A stretch of 64,000 nucleotides of DNA from the NCBI GenBank assembly GCA_947499145.1, contig CANMNB010000018.1, positions 1 to 64,000 of the forward strand, read 5' to 3'. Below, one piece after another: positions 8,912 through 17,337 of this stretch. Each line of letters begins with the position of its first letter. The first letter of the stretch is position 1. This DNA is from an uncultured Arachnia sp. (GTDB taxonomy: Bacteria; Actinomycetota; Actinomycetes; Propionibacteriales; Propionibacteriaceae). The position numbers and the translations under genes are program-made. The notes beneath the pieces are model-generated. The model was not told the origin of the DNA, made no database searches, and worked only from the letters and a program-made list of their open reading frames with translations.

Positions 8912-9850
8912 TCAGGCGTCAGTTACCAAGGAATCTCGAAGCCGCGCGAATGTCACTCCCTCATCCAGCAGTGCGGGTAACACCTGTGCCATGCCTGCGG
9001 CAGTCCCTGATCCGGGCCGGTTGAAGTGCCCGATGCAGATCGAGCCCTCACGCACGGCACGCATAGCTGCAGCCACCTGGGCGGGAGTAAACGTCGCACC
9101 GGCATCCGCATTGACGTCGAAGTTCACCACCCGCTGCCCGAGTTCCTCCGTCACTTCCACCGACACCTCGTCGACGTGTGCGGTTCCGGACCGAAACCAC
9201 AACGGCGGGGAACCGGTCAGGTCCACCAGTCTGTTATGGCCGCCCATCACCTCGTCGTAAACCTCGCCTACCGAGGCGGTTCCCGGGATGCCGTAGGCCG
9301 CCAGCCCCCGGATCGACAACGGCTTGTGGAGGGCGCCGTGGTTCGCCAGCTCGAACAGCGGGTCACCCGCCAGATCTCGGTCGATGCCCGGATTGGCGTC
9401 GATCCATCGGGCGTTGAGGAAGAGGGTCGCCGGGACCTCCAGACGGCGGAGCACCCCGATCAGGTCCGCGTCGAAGCCGGATCCACTGGCGCCACCGCAC
9501 GCATCAAAGGTGAGCGCGACGGCCGATCCCGGGGCTCGGAGCACGACGCCCTTCACTTCCAGTCCCCACTGCGACGGCGACCGCTCGTCGAACTTGGCGA
9601 CGACCTCCGATCGGCTGGGCAACGGTTCATCCGTCGGCAGTATCAACGACGGCGAACGCGTCGGTGCAGGCGCGGATGTCTTGATCCCTACGGACGGTCG
9701 CGTCCGGGTCGCGGCAGGCGAAGGATGGGGACGCGGTGAGTCGGTTCCCATGCGGTGAGCCGGGTCCGGCGCCGGACTGCACCCAACGAGTCCAAGCAGA
9801 CCGACCGCCAACACCTCTCGTCGCGCGATGCCCATGTGGGATTGTGGCAT
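8912..9850 (-). CDS. Exported lipoprotein, NodB-type polysaccharide deacetylase family
   Basis: A 312-aa protein with a signal peptide (ARREVLAVGLLGLVGC) ending in the lipobox LVGC, then a long Pro/Ser/Thr linker to about residue 75. The catalytic domain has ALTFDACGG, the family's metal-site motif (here with C in place of the common D-D pair), NARWIDANPG, a HGALHK motif where metal-binding histidines are expected, WFRSGTAHVD, and IGHFNRPGSG. The family deacetylates N-acetylated sugars of peptidoglycan or exopolysaccharide outside the membrane. ATG 9850 is used, but an internal ATG at 9835 (MGIARREV) would give a more typical signal peptide. Confidence 0.8.
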   Translation of the reverse strand: MPQSHMGIARREVLAVGLLGLVGCSPAPDPAHRMGTDSPRPHPSPAATRTRPSVGIKTSAPAPTRSPSLILPTDEPLPSRSEVVAKFDERSPSQWGLEVKGVVLRAPGSAVALTFDACGGASGSGFDADLIGVLRRLEVPATLFLNARWIDANPGIDRDLAGDPLFELANHGALHKPLSIRGLAAYGIPGTASVGEVYDEVMGGHNRLVDLTGSPPLWFRSGTAHVDEVSVEVTEELGQRVVNFDVNADAGATFTPAQVAAAMRAVREGSICIGHFNRPGSGTAAGMAQVLPALLDEGVTFARLRDSLVTDA

Positions 9851-9985
9851 GCACCCGTGTCCTCATCCGCACGGCAGGTCGAGCACTCACCGTCCCGTGG
9901 CCCTCCGTCTGGGCCGCACAGTAGGGTGAGCCGGACGAGCCCGGTCAGCACCAACCGGCCAATCCCGTCGACTGGAGACTGCACA

Positions 9986-10603
9986 ATGTCCAAGGAGCTC
10001 TCCCTCACCGCCCTTCCCTTCCCCCTCCACCCCACCGGCACGACGTGGCACGCGGGCGAGTCGTCGCTCAAGGCCAGGGCCACCCCGAGGTCCGAGCTCT
10101 TCGTCGACCCGCAATCCGACGGCAACGTCGATGCGGCCAAGTTCCTGGGCGCCGCACGCGCGCTCGGCACCCCGCGACCCGGTGACTTCCAGTTCAGCGC
10201 CCGGGTCGAGGCGGACATGCGCTCCATGTTCGACGCAGGCGTCCTCCTCCTGTGGCTCGACGACGACCACTGGACCAAGCTCTGCTTCGAGTACTCCCCC
10301 GCGAACGAGCCGATGGTGGTCTCCGTCGTGAACCGCGGGGTGTGCGACGACGCCAACGCCTTCGTCGTGGACGGCTCGCACGTGTGGCTGCGGATCTCCC
10401 GGGTCGGCCGCGCATTCGCGCTCCACGCGTCGCGGGACGGCCAGCAGTGGGAGTTTGTCCGCGTCTTCTCGCTCGGCGAGGTGGGACAGGACGCGCAGAT
10501 CGGGTTCCTGGTCCAGTCGCCCACGGGCGACGGCTGCGACGTCCGGTTCGACGACATCCGCTTCATCTCCGAGACGCTGTCCGACCTGCGCGACGGATCG
10601 TGA
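9986..10603 (+). CDS. DUF1349 (concanavalin-like fold) protein
   Basis: A 205-aa soluble protein from ATG 9986. The body matches the DUF1349 family: residues run through ELFVDP, FQFSARVEADM, DAGVLLLWLDDDHWTKLCFE, VVSVVNRGVCDDANAF, WLRISRVGRAFALHAS, and end FDDIRF...DLRDG. These proteins adopt a lectin/xylanase-like beta-sandwich and may bind carbohydrate, but no enzymatic role is established. It is divergent from the deacetylase, and its end lies 77 bp before the ATPase-HNH gene, so read-through into that operon is possible. I see no clear terminator between them. Confidence 0.85.
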   Translation: MSKELSLTALPFPLHPTGTTWHAGESSLKARATPRSELFVDPQSDGNVDAAKFLGAARALGTPRPGDFQFSARVEADMRSMFDAGVLLLWLDDDHWTKLCFEYSPANEPMVVSVVNRGVCDDANAFVVDGSHVWLRISRVGRAFALHASRDGQQWEFVRVFSLGEVGQDAQIGFLVQSPTGDGCDVRFDDIRFISETLSDLRDGS

Positions 10604-10680
10604 ACCGGTAGCCCCACCCAACCCCTTCCCAGGAAGGACACGGTCGCGTCATAATCGCCCCTTAGGGGGTGTCTCCCGCA

Positions 10681-12702
10681 ATGACGCTACGACGACCCAC
10701 CGAGCCGGACATCCTGGCCGCGGCCAAGGACCGGCTCACCGACGACCTCGCCCGCGCCTGGCAGCAGAAGCGCTCTCGCGGACCCGAGCCCGACGCCGTC
10801 CTCCACGCGCCCGAGATCCTCGACGCCCTCCTCGCCATGACCGACGGCATCTGCGCCTACTGCGAGCGCGGCGTCGAGCTCCAAGGACCCGACGCCGCCG
10901 TCGTCACCCACCACCGGCCCACGTGGGGCGCGGTGGGGTCGGCGGGCGACGTCGCCCTGCGAGCCTACTGGTGGCTCACCTACGCGTGGCGCAACCTCTA
11001 CCCGGCGTGCCCCGACTGCGTCCGCGCGCGCGGCACCCGCTTCCCCGTCGTAGGCGAGCGGGCCACATCACCGGAGGACCTCGATGCGGAGCGTCCCCTG
11101 CTGCTCGACCCCGCCGTCGACGACCCCGACGAGCACCTCCGCTTCCACCCCGACGGCACGGTCACCGCCCTGACCGAGCGCGGCCGGGTGACCGTCGACA
11201 TCCTCGCCCTCAACCGCGACTTCCTCGTCAAGGCCCGGCTCGCGGTCCTCGACGGCGTGGTCGACGACTCCGCGTTCCCCGCCCTCCGGCGCCAGCTCGC
11301 GGGGCCTCCCGAGCCCGCCGCCATGCGCCGCCCGGAGCCGGCGGCCGTCGAACGCCCCCAGGGCCCGGACCTGCCGCCCACGTCCGGCACGGAACCGGGC
11401 CAGGCTGACTACGACCTCACCGCCGAGATGGCGGGCGCCGAGCGCGGCCACTACTACCAGGCCACCCAGTGGATCGAGCGCGTGGTCATCCGCAACTTCC
11501 GACCCATCCGGGAGCTGGAGATCGACCTGGCCCGCTCCTCCAGCGAGCGCGGCCCCTGGACCGTCCTGCTCGGCGAGAACGGCGCCGGCAAGAGCTCCGT
11601 CCTGCACGCCATCGCGCTGACGATGATGGGCGGCGAGCAGCGCCGCGCCCTCGGAATCGACGCGCGCAAGTACCTCCGCCACGGCGCCCGCAAGGGGCTG
11701 GTGCAGGTCTACCTCTCCGGCCGCCAGGACCCGCTGGAACTCAAGTGGGCGGCGGGCGAGGAGGAGTTCACCGGCCCGGAACCGGTCGCGGCGCTGCTGC
11801 TCGGCTACGGCGCCACCCGCCTGCTGCCGCGTGCGCCGTCGCCCACGAGCGACGACCGGGTGGTGCGCGTCGACAACCTCTTCGACCCGGTCGCGCCGCT
11901 GACCGACCCGACGTCCTGGCTGCTGTCCCTCGACGACGACACGTTCGACGACGTCGCCGGCGGCATCCACGAGATGCTCGCCCTGGACACCGACGCCGAG
12001 CTGCTGCGCACCGACGACCAGGTGGTGCTGCGGCAGGGCCGGTCCCGCTCCGACATCATCACGCTGAGCGACGGCTACCAGTCGATGGTGGTGATGGCCT
12101 GCGACATCCTGCGCTCCACCATGCGCCTGTGGAGCCAGTCCGCGCTGGCCGAGGGCATCGTCCTCATCGACGAGATCGGCGCCCACCTCCACCCGCGGTG
12201 GCGCATGCGGATCGCGACCGCCATGCGCAACCTCATGCCCCGCATCCAGTTCGTCGTCACCACCCACGACCCGCTCTGCTTGCGCGGCATCGTCGACGGC
12301 GAGGTGGTGGTGATGCGCCGCAACAGCGAGGGCGACATCGTCTCGCTCTCCGACCTGCCGCCCGTCACCGGCATGCGCATCGACCAGCTGCTCACCTCCG
12401 AGCACTTCGGGCTGGGCTCCACCGACGACCCGGAGGTCGCCGAGCTGTGGGAGAGCTACTACCGGCTCATGGGCCTGGCCCGCCCCACGGAGGAGCAGAA
12501 GGCGCGGCTGGAGCGCGTCCGACAGCGCCTCGACGAGCTGGAGCAGTTCGGCACCACCGAACGGGAGCGGCTGCTGCTCACCTCCGCCGCCGACTACATC
12601 GCCCAGCGCCGCGAGACCGGCGACGACGTCGCCGCCAGCGACGCTGAGATCACCGCCACACTCTCCGACCTGTGGGGCAAGTACCTGCCGGGGAGCCGGT
12701 GA
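10681..12702 (+). CDS. AAA ATPase with N-terminal HNH-like zinc domain (Septu PtuA-like), first gene of HNH/patatin operon
   Basis: A 673-aa fusion. Residues 45-125 form an HNH-like module: CAYC (58-61), THHRP (76-80), WWLTYAWRNLYPAC and CPDC (110-113). Residues 205-250 are a Pro/Ala/Glu linker. Residues 265-600 are a RecF/OLD-type ABC ATPase: Walker A GENGAGKSS (298-306), a signature-like LSDGYQSM (462-469), Walker B IVLIDEIGAHLHP (493-505) and the H-loop VVTTHD (525-530). A charged helix follows to the end. The HNH module keeps zinc cysteines and H77 but has T76 for the usual acidic residue and V114 for the usual N, so it may be catalytically dead. ATG 10681 is preferred (AGGGGGTG about 10 nt upstream); GTG 10669 is the alternative. 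The next gene overlaps by 1 nt. Confidence 0.85.
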   Translation: MTLRRPTEPDILAAAKDRLTDDLARAWQQKRSRGPEPDAVLHAPEILDALLAMTDGICAYCERGVELQGPDAAVVTHHRPTWGAVGSAGDVALRAYWWLTYAWRNLYPACPDCVRARGTRFPVVGERATSPEDLDAERPLLLDPAVDDPDEHLRFHPDGTVTALTERGRVTVDILALNRDFLVKARLAVLDGVVDDSAFPALRRQLAGPPEPAAMRRPEPAAVERPQGPDLPPTSGTEPGQADYDLTAEMAGAERGHYYQATQWIERVVIRNFRPIRELEIDLARSSSERGPWTVLLGENGAGKSSVLHAIALTMMGGEQRRALGIDARKYLRHGARKGLVQVYLSGRQDPLELKWAAGEEEFTGPEPVAALLLGYGATRLLPRAPSPTSDDRVVRVDNLFDPVAPLTDPTSWLLSLDDDTFDDVAGGIHEMLALDTDAELLRTDDQVVLRQGRSRSDIITLSDGYQSMVVMACDILRSTMRLWSQSALAEGIVLIDEIGAHLHPRWRMRIATAMRNLMPRIQFVVTTHDPLCLRGIVDGEVVVMRRNSEGDIVSLSDLPPVTGMRIDQLLTSEHFGLGSTDDPEVAELWESYYRLMGLARPTEEQKARLERVRQRLDELEQFGTTERERLLLTSAADYIAQRRETGDDVAASDAEITATLSDLWGKYLPGSR

Positions 12703-13544
12703 TGCGACGCGTCCCCCGCCCCCCGGAGCCCGAGAGTCTGTCCAACGCACGGACGCTCAAGGAGCGCCAGGACGCGCTCGACTTCTACGCAGCGTGGGAC
12801 GGGGAGTCGAAGTACGACGGCTACCGGGTCTACAAGAACCCCGACATCCGCTCGGCGCTCGAGAAGGCGTTCGGCGGCAAGTGCGCGTACTGCGAGTCGA
12901 GGTACGCGGCCACCCAGCCGGTCGCGATCGAGCACTACCGCCCCAAGGGCGAGGTGACCATCGACGGCAAGCGCGTGCCGCCCGGCTACTACTGGCTGGC
13001 CAGCGAGTGGACCAACCTGCTGCCCTCGTGCACCGACTGCAACAGCCCCCGCCGCCAGGACCTCCCCACCGAGGAGGAGGCGACCACCGCAGGGAAGGCC
13101 AACGCGTTCCCGCTGGCCTCGGAGTCGACGCGCGCCACCACCCCTGGCGCTGAGAAGGACGAGCGCCGCCTCGTCCTGCACCCCTACCTCGACTTCCCCG
13201 AGAAGCACCTCGAGTTCGTCTGGGGCACCGGCACCGTCGACGACGGCTGGGTCCGCGCCCTCCCCCGCCACCCCAAGGGCGACGCGACGATCAAGGTCTG
13301 CGCGCTGCAGCGACGCGGCCTGCGGGCCGCGCGCCGGGACCGCCTCCTCGACCTCATCGCCCACCTCGAGTCCGTCGTCGACGCGCAGCGCAACGTCCTG
13401 CGCCACCCGGACGACCCGGAGCTGCTGGAGCAGTTCGAGCGGCGGCTGGCCGAGGTCAGCCGCTTCGTCGACGACCACGCGCCCTATTCCACGATGTGCC
13501 GCCAGGTGGTGGCGAGCTACCACGACCGATTGTTCGGACCCTAG
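12702..13544 (+). CDS. PtuB-like HNH endonuclease
   Basis: A 280-aa nuclease starting at ATG 12702, overlapping the ATPase stop (TGATG), with GGGGAG just upstream. It has a full HNH signature: CAYC (61-64), AIEHYRPKG with E77-H78, YYWLASEWTNLLPSC (97-110) and CTDCN with C113 and N114. This is the layout of the TIGR02646/PtuB family that partners PtuA ATPases in Septu and in retron Ec78 defence. A C-terminal helical region (200-280) follows. Unlike the HNH-like domain fused to the ATPase, all expected catalytic residues are present. The patatin gene begins 9 nt after its stop. Confidence 0.88.
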   Translation: MRRVPRPPEPESLSNARTLKERQDALDFYAAWDGESKYDGYRVYKNPDIRSALEKAFGGKCAYCESRYAATQPVAIEHYRPKGEVTIDGKRVPPGYYWLASEWTNLLPSCTDCNSPRRQDLPTEEEATTAGKANAFPLASESTRATTPGAEKDERRLVLHPYLDFPEKHLEFVWGTGTVDDGWVRALPRHPKGDATIKVCALQRRGLRAARRDRLLDLIAHLESVVDAQRNVLRHPDDPELLEQFERRLAEVSRFVDDHAPYSTMCRQVVASYHDRLFGP

Positions 13545-13553
13545 GAGCCCCCC

Positions 13554-15482
13554 ATGTCCACAACGCCCACCAGCCCCTACGCCAACCCGTCGCTCACCTG
13601 CGACATCGTCATGAAGGGCGGCATCACCAGCGGCGTCATCTACCCCCGCGCCGTCGCCGAGCTCGCGCGCACCTACCGGCTGAGCCAGGTGGGCGGTGCC
13701 TCGGCGGGAGCCATCGCCGCCGCCGCCGCTGCCGCTGCGGAGCTCGGGCGCGAGACCGGCGGGTTCGAGGAGCTCGACGGAATGCCCGACGAGCTGGCCT
13801 TCACGGGACCCGACGGCCGATCGACACTGGCGTCGTTCTTCCAGCCGACCCGCACCGCCCTCCCGCTGTTCCGGTTGCTGTTCTCCGTCGCGGAGGCGGA
13901 GGGCGGCAAGGCGGGCGCGGTGGTCGTCGGGTTGCTGCGCGGGTTCTGGCCGTGGGCGCTGGTGGGCGCGCTGCCGGGGCTGGTCATCGTGGTGCTGGCG
14001 GCGCTGGGCGACGGGGTAGCGGCGGTCGCGGGGATCGTCGGTGGGCTGCTGGTGCTGCTGCTCGGGGCGGCGGCTGCGGTGGTGCTGGGGGTCGCGCGGA
14101 CGTTCGGCCGGGTGGCCGAGGACGGCTTCGGCATGTGCACCGGGATGGAGGGTGCCGACTCCGACGCCACCCCGCTCACGCCATGGTTGTACGAGAAGAT
14201 CCAGTCGCTGGCCGGGCGCGAGGCCGGGGAGGCGCCGCTGACGTTTGGCGACCTCCGACGCTCCGGTGTGACGCTGCGGGTGATGACCACCAACCTCACC
14301 CGCCACCAGCCGATGGCGATGCCGTGGAGCTCGGACGAGTTCTTCTTCGACCCCGAGGAGATGCGTCGGCTGTTCCCGGCGGACGTCGTGGACTGGATGG
14401 TGGCCCATCCGCCGGCGCTCGACGATTCCGCCGCGAGCTTCGACAGCCGGGTCCGTCGCGCGCAGGCCGGGAGACTGCGGCCGTGGCCGAGCGGCGACGA
14501 CCTGCCGGTGATCGTCGCCACCCGGATGTCGCTCAGCTTCCCCGTGCTGATCTCGGCGGTGCGCCTGTGGGGCGTGGACTTCACCCAGCCCGAGAACTGG
14601 CGCGCCTCCGACGCCGTCGCGAGCTGGCGTCGCGAGAACCCGGAGGGCACCGTCGAGCAGGCAGCCACGTCGGTCGCGGCGCCCACGTTCTCGGCGGTGT
14701 GGTTCACCGACGGCGGCCTGTGCGCGAACCTCCCGGTCCACTTCTTCGACACTCCCCTGCCCAAGCACCCGACGTTCGCGTTCAACCTGGGCCCGTTCCC
14801 GCCCGGGCGGGAGAAGTCAGAGGACCAGGCGGAGAACAGCTACCTGCCCACCACCAACCGCGGCGGCCTGCAGAGGCCGTGGTTCCCGCTGCCCACCCAG
14901 GGGATCGGCGCCTGGGCGTCGTTCGCCGGGCTCATGGTGCACACGGCGAGGGAGTGGGTCGATGGCGCGCAGCTCGTGATGCCCGGCTACCGCGACCGGA
15001 TCGTCACCGTCCACCACGACCACTCCGAGGGCGGCATGAACCTCTCGATGCCGGCGCAGGTGGTCACGGACCTCGCGGAGCGCGGGAAGCTGGGCGCGGT
15101 CAAGCTGGTCGAGACGTTCGCCGGGGACCAGCCCGGTGTGGTGCCGGCCAGAGGCTGGGACAACCACCGGTGGATCCGGTTCCGCACGGCGACGGCGGGC
15201 CTCGCTCGGTGGCTGACGCCCTTCGAGCGGAACTACCACGACACCACCTCCGGTGGCACGCCGTACAGCGAGTTCGCGGGACCGGGCGCCGATGCGCCCC
15301 TGCCGTCATACCCGCTCTCGAACGCCGACCGGGCCCACCTCAACGAGAGCACCGGCGAACTGCTGGACCTGGCGGCGGGCTGGGACGAGGACGCGCTCAC
15401 CCGGTCGGCGCCCCGGCCATCACCGCGGCTGCGGCTGGTACCGGACGACGGGACGGCGGCGGGTCCCGACGCGCAGGACTAG
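13554..15482 (+). CDS. Patatin-like phospholipase with internal membrane hairpin, third gene of the ATPase/HNH operon
   Basis: A 642-aa protein from ATG 13554, with GGAG in the 9-nt spacer after the HNH gene. The patatin oxyanion region is VMKGGITSGVIYP (19-31), the nucleophile motif GGASAG has S50, and the second catalytic dyad member is the DGG at 386-388 (TDGGLCANLP). Between them residues 133-153 and 155-182 are strongly hydrophobic and probably form a two-helix membrane hairpin. The family hydrolyses membrane lipids; patatins serve as cell-killing effectors in CBASS (CapV) and other defence systems. Its tight linkage to an ATPase/HNH pair suggests the same role. A strong hairpin follows the stop. 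Confidence 0.87.
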   Translation: MSTTPTSPYANPSLTCDIVMKGGITSGVIYPRAVAELARTYRLSQVGGASAGAIAAAAAAAAELGRETGGFEELDGMPDELAFTGPDGRSTLASFFQPTRTALPLFRLLFSVAEAEGGKAGAVVVGLLRGFWPWALVGALPGLVIVVLAALGDGVAAVAGIVGGLLVLLLGAAAAVVLGVARTFGRVAEDGFGMCTGMEGADSDATPLTPWLYEKIQSLAGREAGEAPLTFGDLRRSGVTLRVMTTNLTRHQPMAMPWSSDEFFFDPEEMRRLFPADVVDWMVAHPPALDDSAASFDSRVRRAQAGRLRPWPSGDDLPVIVATRMSLSFPVLISAVRLWGVDFTQPENWRASDAVASWRRENPEGTVEQAATSVAAPTFSAVWFTDGGLCANLPVHFFDTPLPKHPTFAFNLGPFPPGREKSEDQAENSYLPTTNRGGLQRPWFPLPTQGIGAWASFAGLMVHTAREWVDGAQLVMPGYRDRIVTVHHDHSEGGMNLSMPAQVVTDLAERGKLGAVKLVETFAGDQPGVVPARGWDNHRWIRFRTATAGLARWLTPFERNYHDTTSGGTPYSEFAGPGADAPLPSYPLSNADRAHLNESTGELLDLAAGWDEDALTRSAPRPSPRLRLVPDDGTAAGPDAQD

Positions 15483-15496
15483 CCGACTAGGCCGGA

Positions 15497-15540
15497 CAGT
15501 GTCACTTTTGTGCTGGTCTACCGACACAGAAGTGGCACTG
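15497..15540. terminator. 16-bp hairpin between convergent patatin and aldo/keto reductase genes
   Basis: Bases 15497-15512 pair with 15525-15540 over 16 bp, with two G-T pairs and a 12-nt loop. It lies 15 nt after the patatin stop and 27 nt after the end of the opposing reductase gene. There is no long T-run outside the stem, so it is either an actinobacterial-style bidirectional terminator or a palindromic repeat element. Confidence 0.6.
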
Positions 15541-15566
15541 ACACACGGCCATCCCTCAGGTGGCCG

Positions 15567-16541
15567 TCACCAGGCGTAGGCCTCCGGGGCAGGGCCGCCG
15601 GGGCCGGGGAAGATCTCGTCGAGCCGCTTGAGCGCGGACTCGTCCAGTTCGATCTCCAGCGCGTGCAGCGCCCCCTCAAGCTGCTCCATGGTGCGGGGGC
15701 CGATGATCGGCCCGGTCACGCCGTCCTGGTGCAGCAGCCAGGCGAGGGCGACGTCGCCGGGCTTCTCGCCCAGTTCGTCGCAGAACGATTCCCAGGCCTG
15801 CAGCTGATCGCGCTTCTCCTCCACCTGCTTGAGGATCCTGTCGTCGGCGCGGCGACCGGACTCGATCTTCTGCAGCACGCCGCCGAGCAGTCCGCCGCCG
15901 AGCGGCGACCACGGGATCACGCCGAGTCCGTAGTGCCGGGCGGCCGGGAGCACCTCAAGCTCGATGGTGCGGGCGGCCAGGTGGTAGAGCGACTGCTCGC
16001 TGACCAGCCCCAGCGAGTGACGGGCTCGAGCGGCCTCGACCGCTGCGGCGATGTGCCAGCCCGCGAAGTTCGAGGAGCCGACGTAGACGATGTCGCCCGC
16101 GGTGACAAGGCGGTCCATCGACTGCCACACCTCTTCCCACGACGTGGCGCGATCGACGTGGTGCATCTGGAGCAGGTCGATGTGATCGGTCTGCAGCCGC
16201 TCCAGCGACGCGTTCACCGAGCGCCGGACGTTGACGGCCGAGAGCTTCGAGAAGTTGGGCTTGTCCTCGTCGAGGGTGCTGCCGTAGCACTTGGTGGCCA
16301 GCACCACCTCGTCGCGGCGGCCAGTCTTGGCGAACCAGCGGCCGATGATCTCCTCCGTGCGGCCCCGGGTGCCCGGGCCGCCGTAACCATTGGCGGTGTC
16401 GAAGAAGTTGATGCCCGCGTCGAGGGCGCGGTCCATGATGGCGTGCGCGTCCTCCTCCGAGGTCTGCGGGCCGAAGTTCATGGTGCCGAGGACGAGGCGG
16501 GAGACGAGGACGCCGGATCGGCCGAGGTGCGTGTACTGCAT
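15567..16541 (-). CDS. Aldo/keto reductase
   Basis: A 324-aa NADPH-dependent oxidoreductase of the YajO/Gfo-type aldo/keto reductase group. It shows LGTMNFG, the FFDTANGYG motif carrying catalytic D and Y, VLATKCYG with catalytic K, LLQMHHVDR with catalytic H, VGSSNFAGWH, and a C-terminal IGPRTMEQLE cofactor motif. The substrate is unknown. ATG 16541 is chosen for its AAGGGA site 6 nt upstream; in-frame starts at 16556 and 16577 would add a short tail. It stands alone. Confidence 0.92.
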   Translation of the reverse strand: MQYTHLGRSGVLVSRLVLGTMNFGPQTSEEDAHAIMDRALDAGINFFDTANGYGGPGTRGRTEEIIGRWFAKTGRRDEVVLATKCYGSTLDEDKPNFSKLSAVNVRRSVNASLERLQTDHIDLLQMHHVDRATSWEEVWQSMDRLVTAGDIVYVGSSNFAGWHIAAAVEAARARHSLGLVSEQSLYHLAARTIELEVLPAARHYGLGVIPWSPLGGGLLGGVLQKIESGRRADDRILKQVEEKRDQLQAWESFCDELGEKPGDVALAWLLHQDGVTGPIIGPRTMEQLEGALHALEIELDESALKRLDEIFPGPGGPAPEAYAW

Positions 16542-16611
16542 GGGAGTTCCCTTCATCGATGAGAGGTCACTTCCCACCCTAATGACGGGAACCGGTCAGC
16601 GACGGCGCGGC

Positions 16612-16652
16612 GTTTCGACACGCGCGCTGAGCGCGCTACTCAACGACCGGGG
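16612..16652. repeat. Palindromic intergenic repeat (GTTTCGACACGC type)
   Basis: The stretch reads GTTTCGACACGC, then a perfect palindrome with GCGCGCT/AGCGCGC arms around one G, then TACTCAACGACCGG. This form is familiar to me as a high-copy intergenic palindrome in actinobacteria. It lies in the 145 bp between the reductase start and the LysR-like gene's end. Confidence 0.6.
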
Positions 16653-16686
16653 AGTCCACTGGCTGTCTTCGCGTTGTTCGAGCGGG

Positions 16687-17337
16687 CTATCGACGGCGCG
16701 GGCGGCGAGTCGGTCCCGGCCGACGCCCGCCGGTCGGCTTCTTCCCTCGGTCACTCGTGGGCGGCTTCCGGCCCGACGCCTCGCGCTGCTGCGCCGTCCG
16801 GGAGCTGTTCGGCGTCCGGCCGCGCACCACGCCGATGAACTCGTCGATCCACGGATTGTCGTCGCCGACGCGCCAGGCCAGCACCACCGTCGTGGGCTCC
16901 GCGTCCGTCACGGGCCGGTAGACCATGTCCCGACGGCTGCCCGACCTGGCCACGGACATCGGCACCCGCAGGACCGCCGCTGAGTAGGTCGCGAGCTCGA
17001 TGCTCTGCGGCTCGGCGTCGTGGATGACCCGCTCGTCGGCGAGGTCCTCGGCGGTGACCTCGTCGAGGGCGGAGACGACGTGGTCCTTGGACAGCCAGAC
17101 CACCGGCTGCTCCTCGTAGAGCGGGATGGCGTGCAGTCCGGCGCTGTCGAGCGGGAGGCGGGCGAAGCACATGTCGACGTCGCCGTCGACGAGGGCTCGG
17201 CGCTGGTCGCGCTCGTGGAGCTCCACCATCTCGAGCGGCACGCGGGGGAATCGGTCGGCCCAGATGCGGCGCCGTTTGGTGAGCGTGACTCCGGGCACGA
17301 AGCCGATCCGCAGCCTGTCGCCGTCGGGGGTGTTCAC
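16687..17337 (-). CDS. LysR substrate-binding-domain protein without a DNA-binding domain
   Basis: A 216-aa protein made of the LysR effector-binding fold only (LRIGFVPGVTLTKRR at the N-terminus, then the periplasmic-binding-like lobes through DNPWIDEFIGVVRG). The C-terminal 35 residues are very basic and proline/arginine-rich (GKKPTGGRRPGPTRRPRRR). There is no winged helix-turn-helix. The GTG start at 17337 overlaps the stop of the DUF368 gene, so they are co-translated. Such stand-alone domains recur in actinobacteria; whether the basic tail binds DNA or RNA is not known. Confidence 0.75.
   Translation of the reverse strand: MNTPDGDRLRIGFVPGVTLTKRRRIWADRFPRVPLEMVELHERDQRRALVDGDVDMCFARLPLDSAGLHAIPLYEEQPVVWLSKDHVVSALDEVTAEDLADERVIHDAEPQSIELATYSAAVLRVPMSVARSGSRRDMVYRPVTDAEPTTVVLAWRVGDDNPWIDEFIGVVRGRTPNSSRTAQQREASGRKPPTSDRGKKPTGGRRPGPTRRPRRR

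Noticed and set aside
12594-14768. A 724-codon minus-strand frame across the HNH and patatin genes
   Set aside because: It is a shadow of the plus-strand genes: high Arg/Gly/His composition, no domains, and it conflicts with two clearly recognisable proteins.
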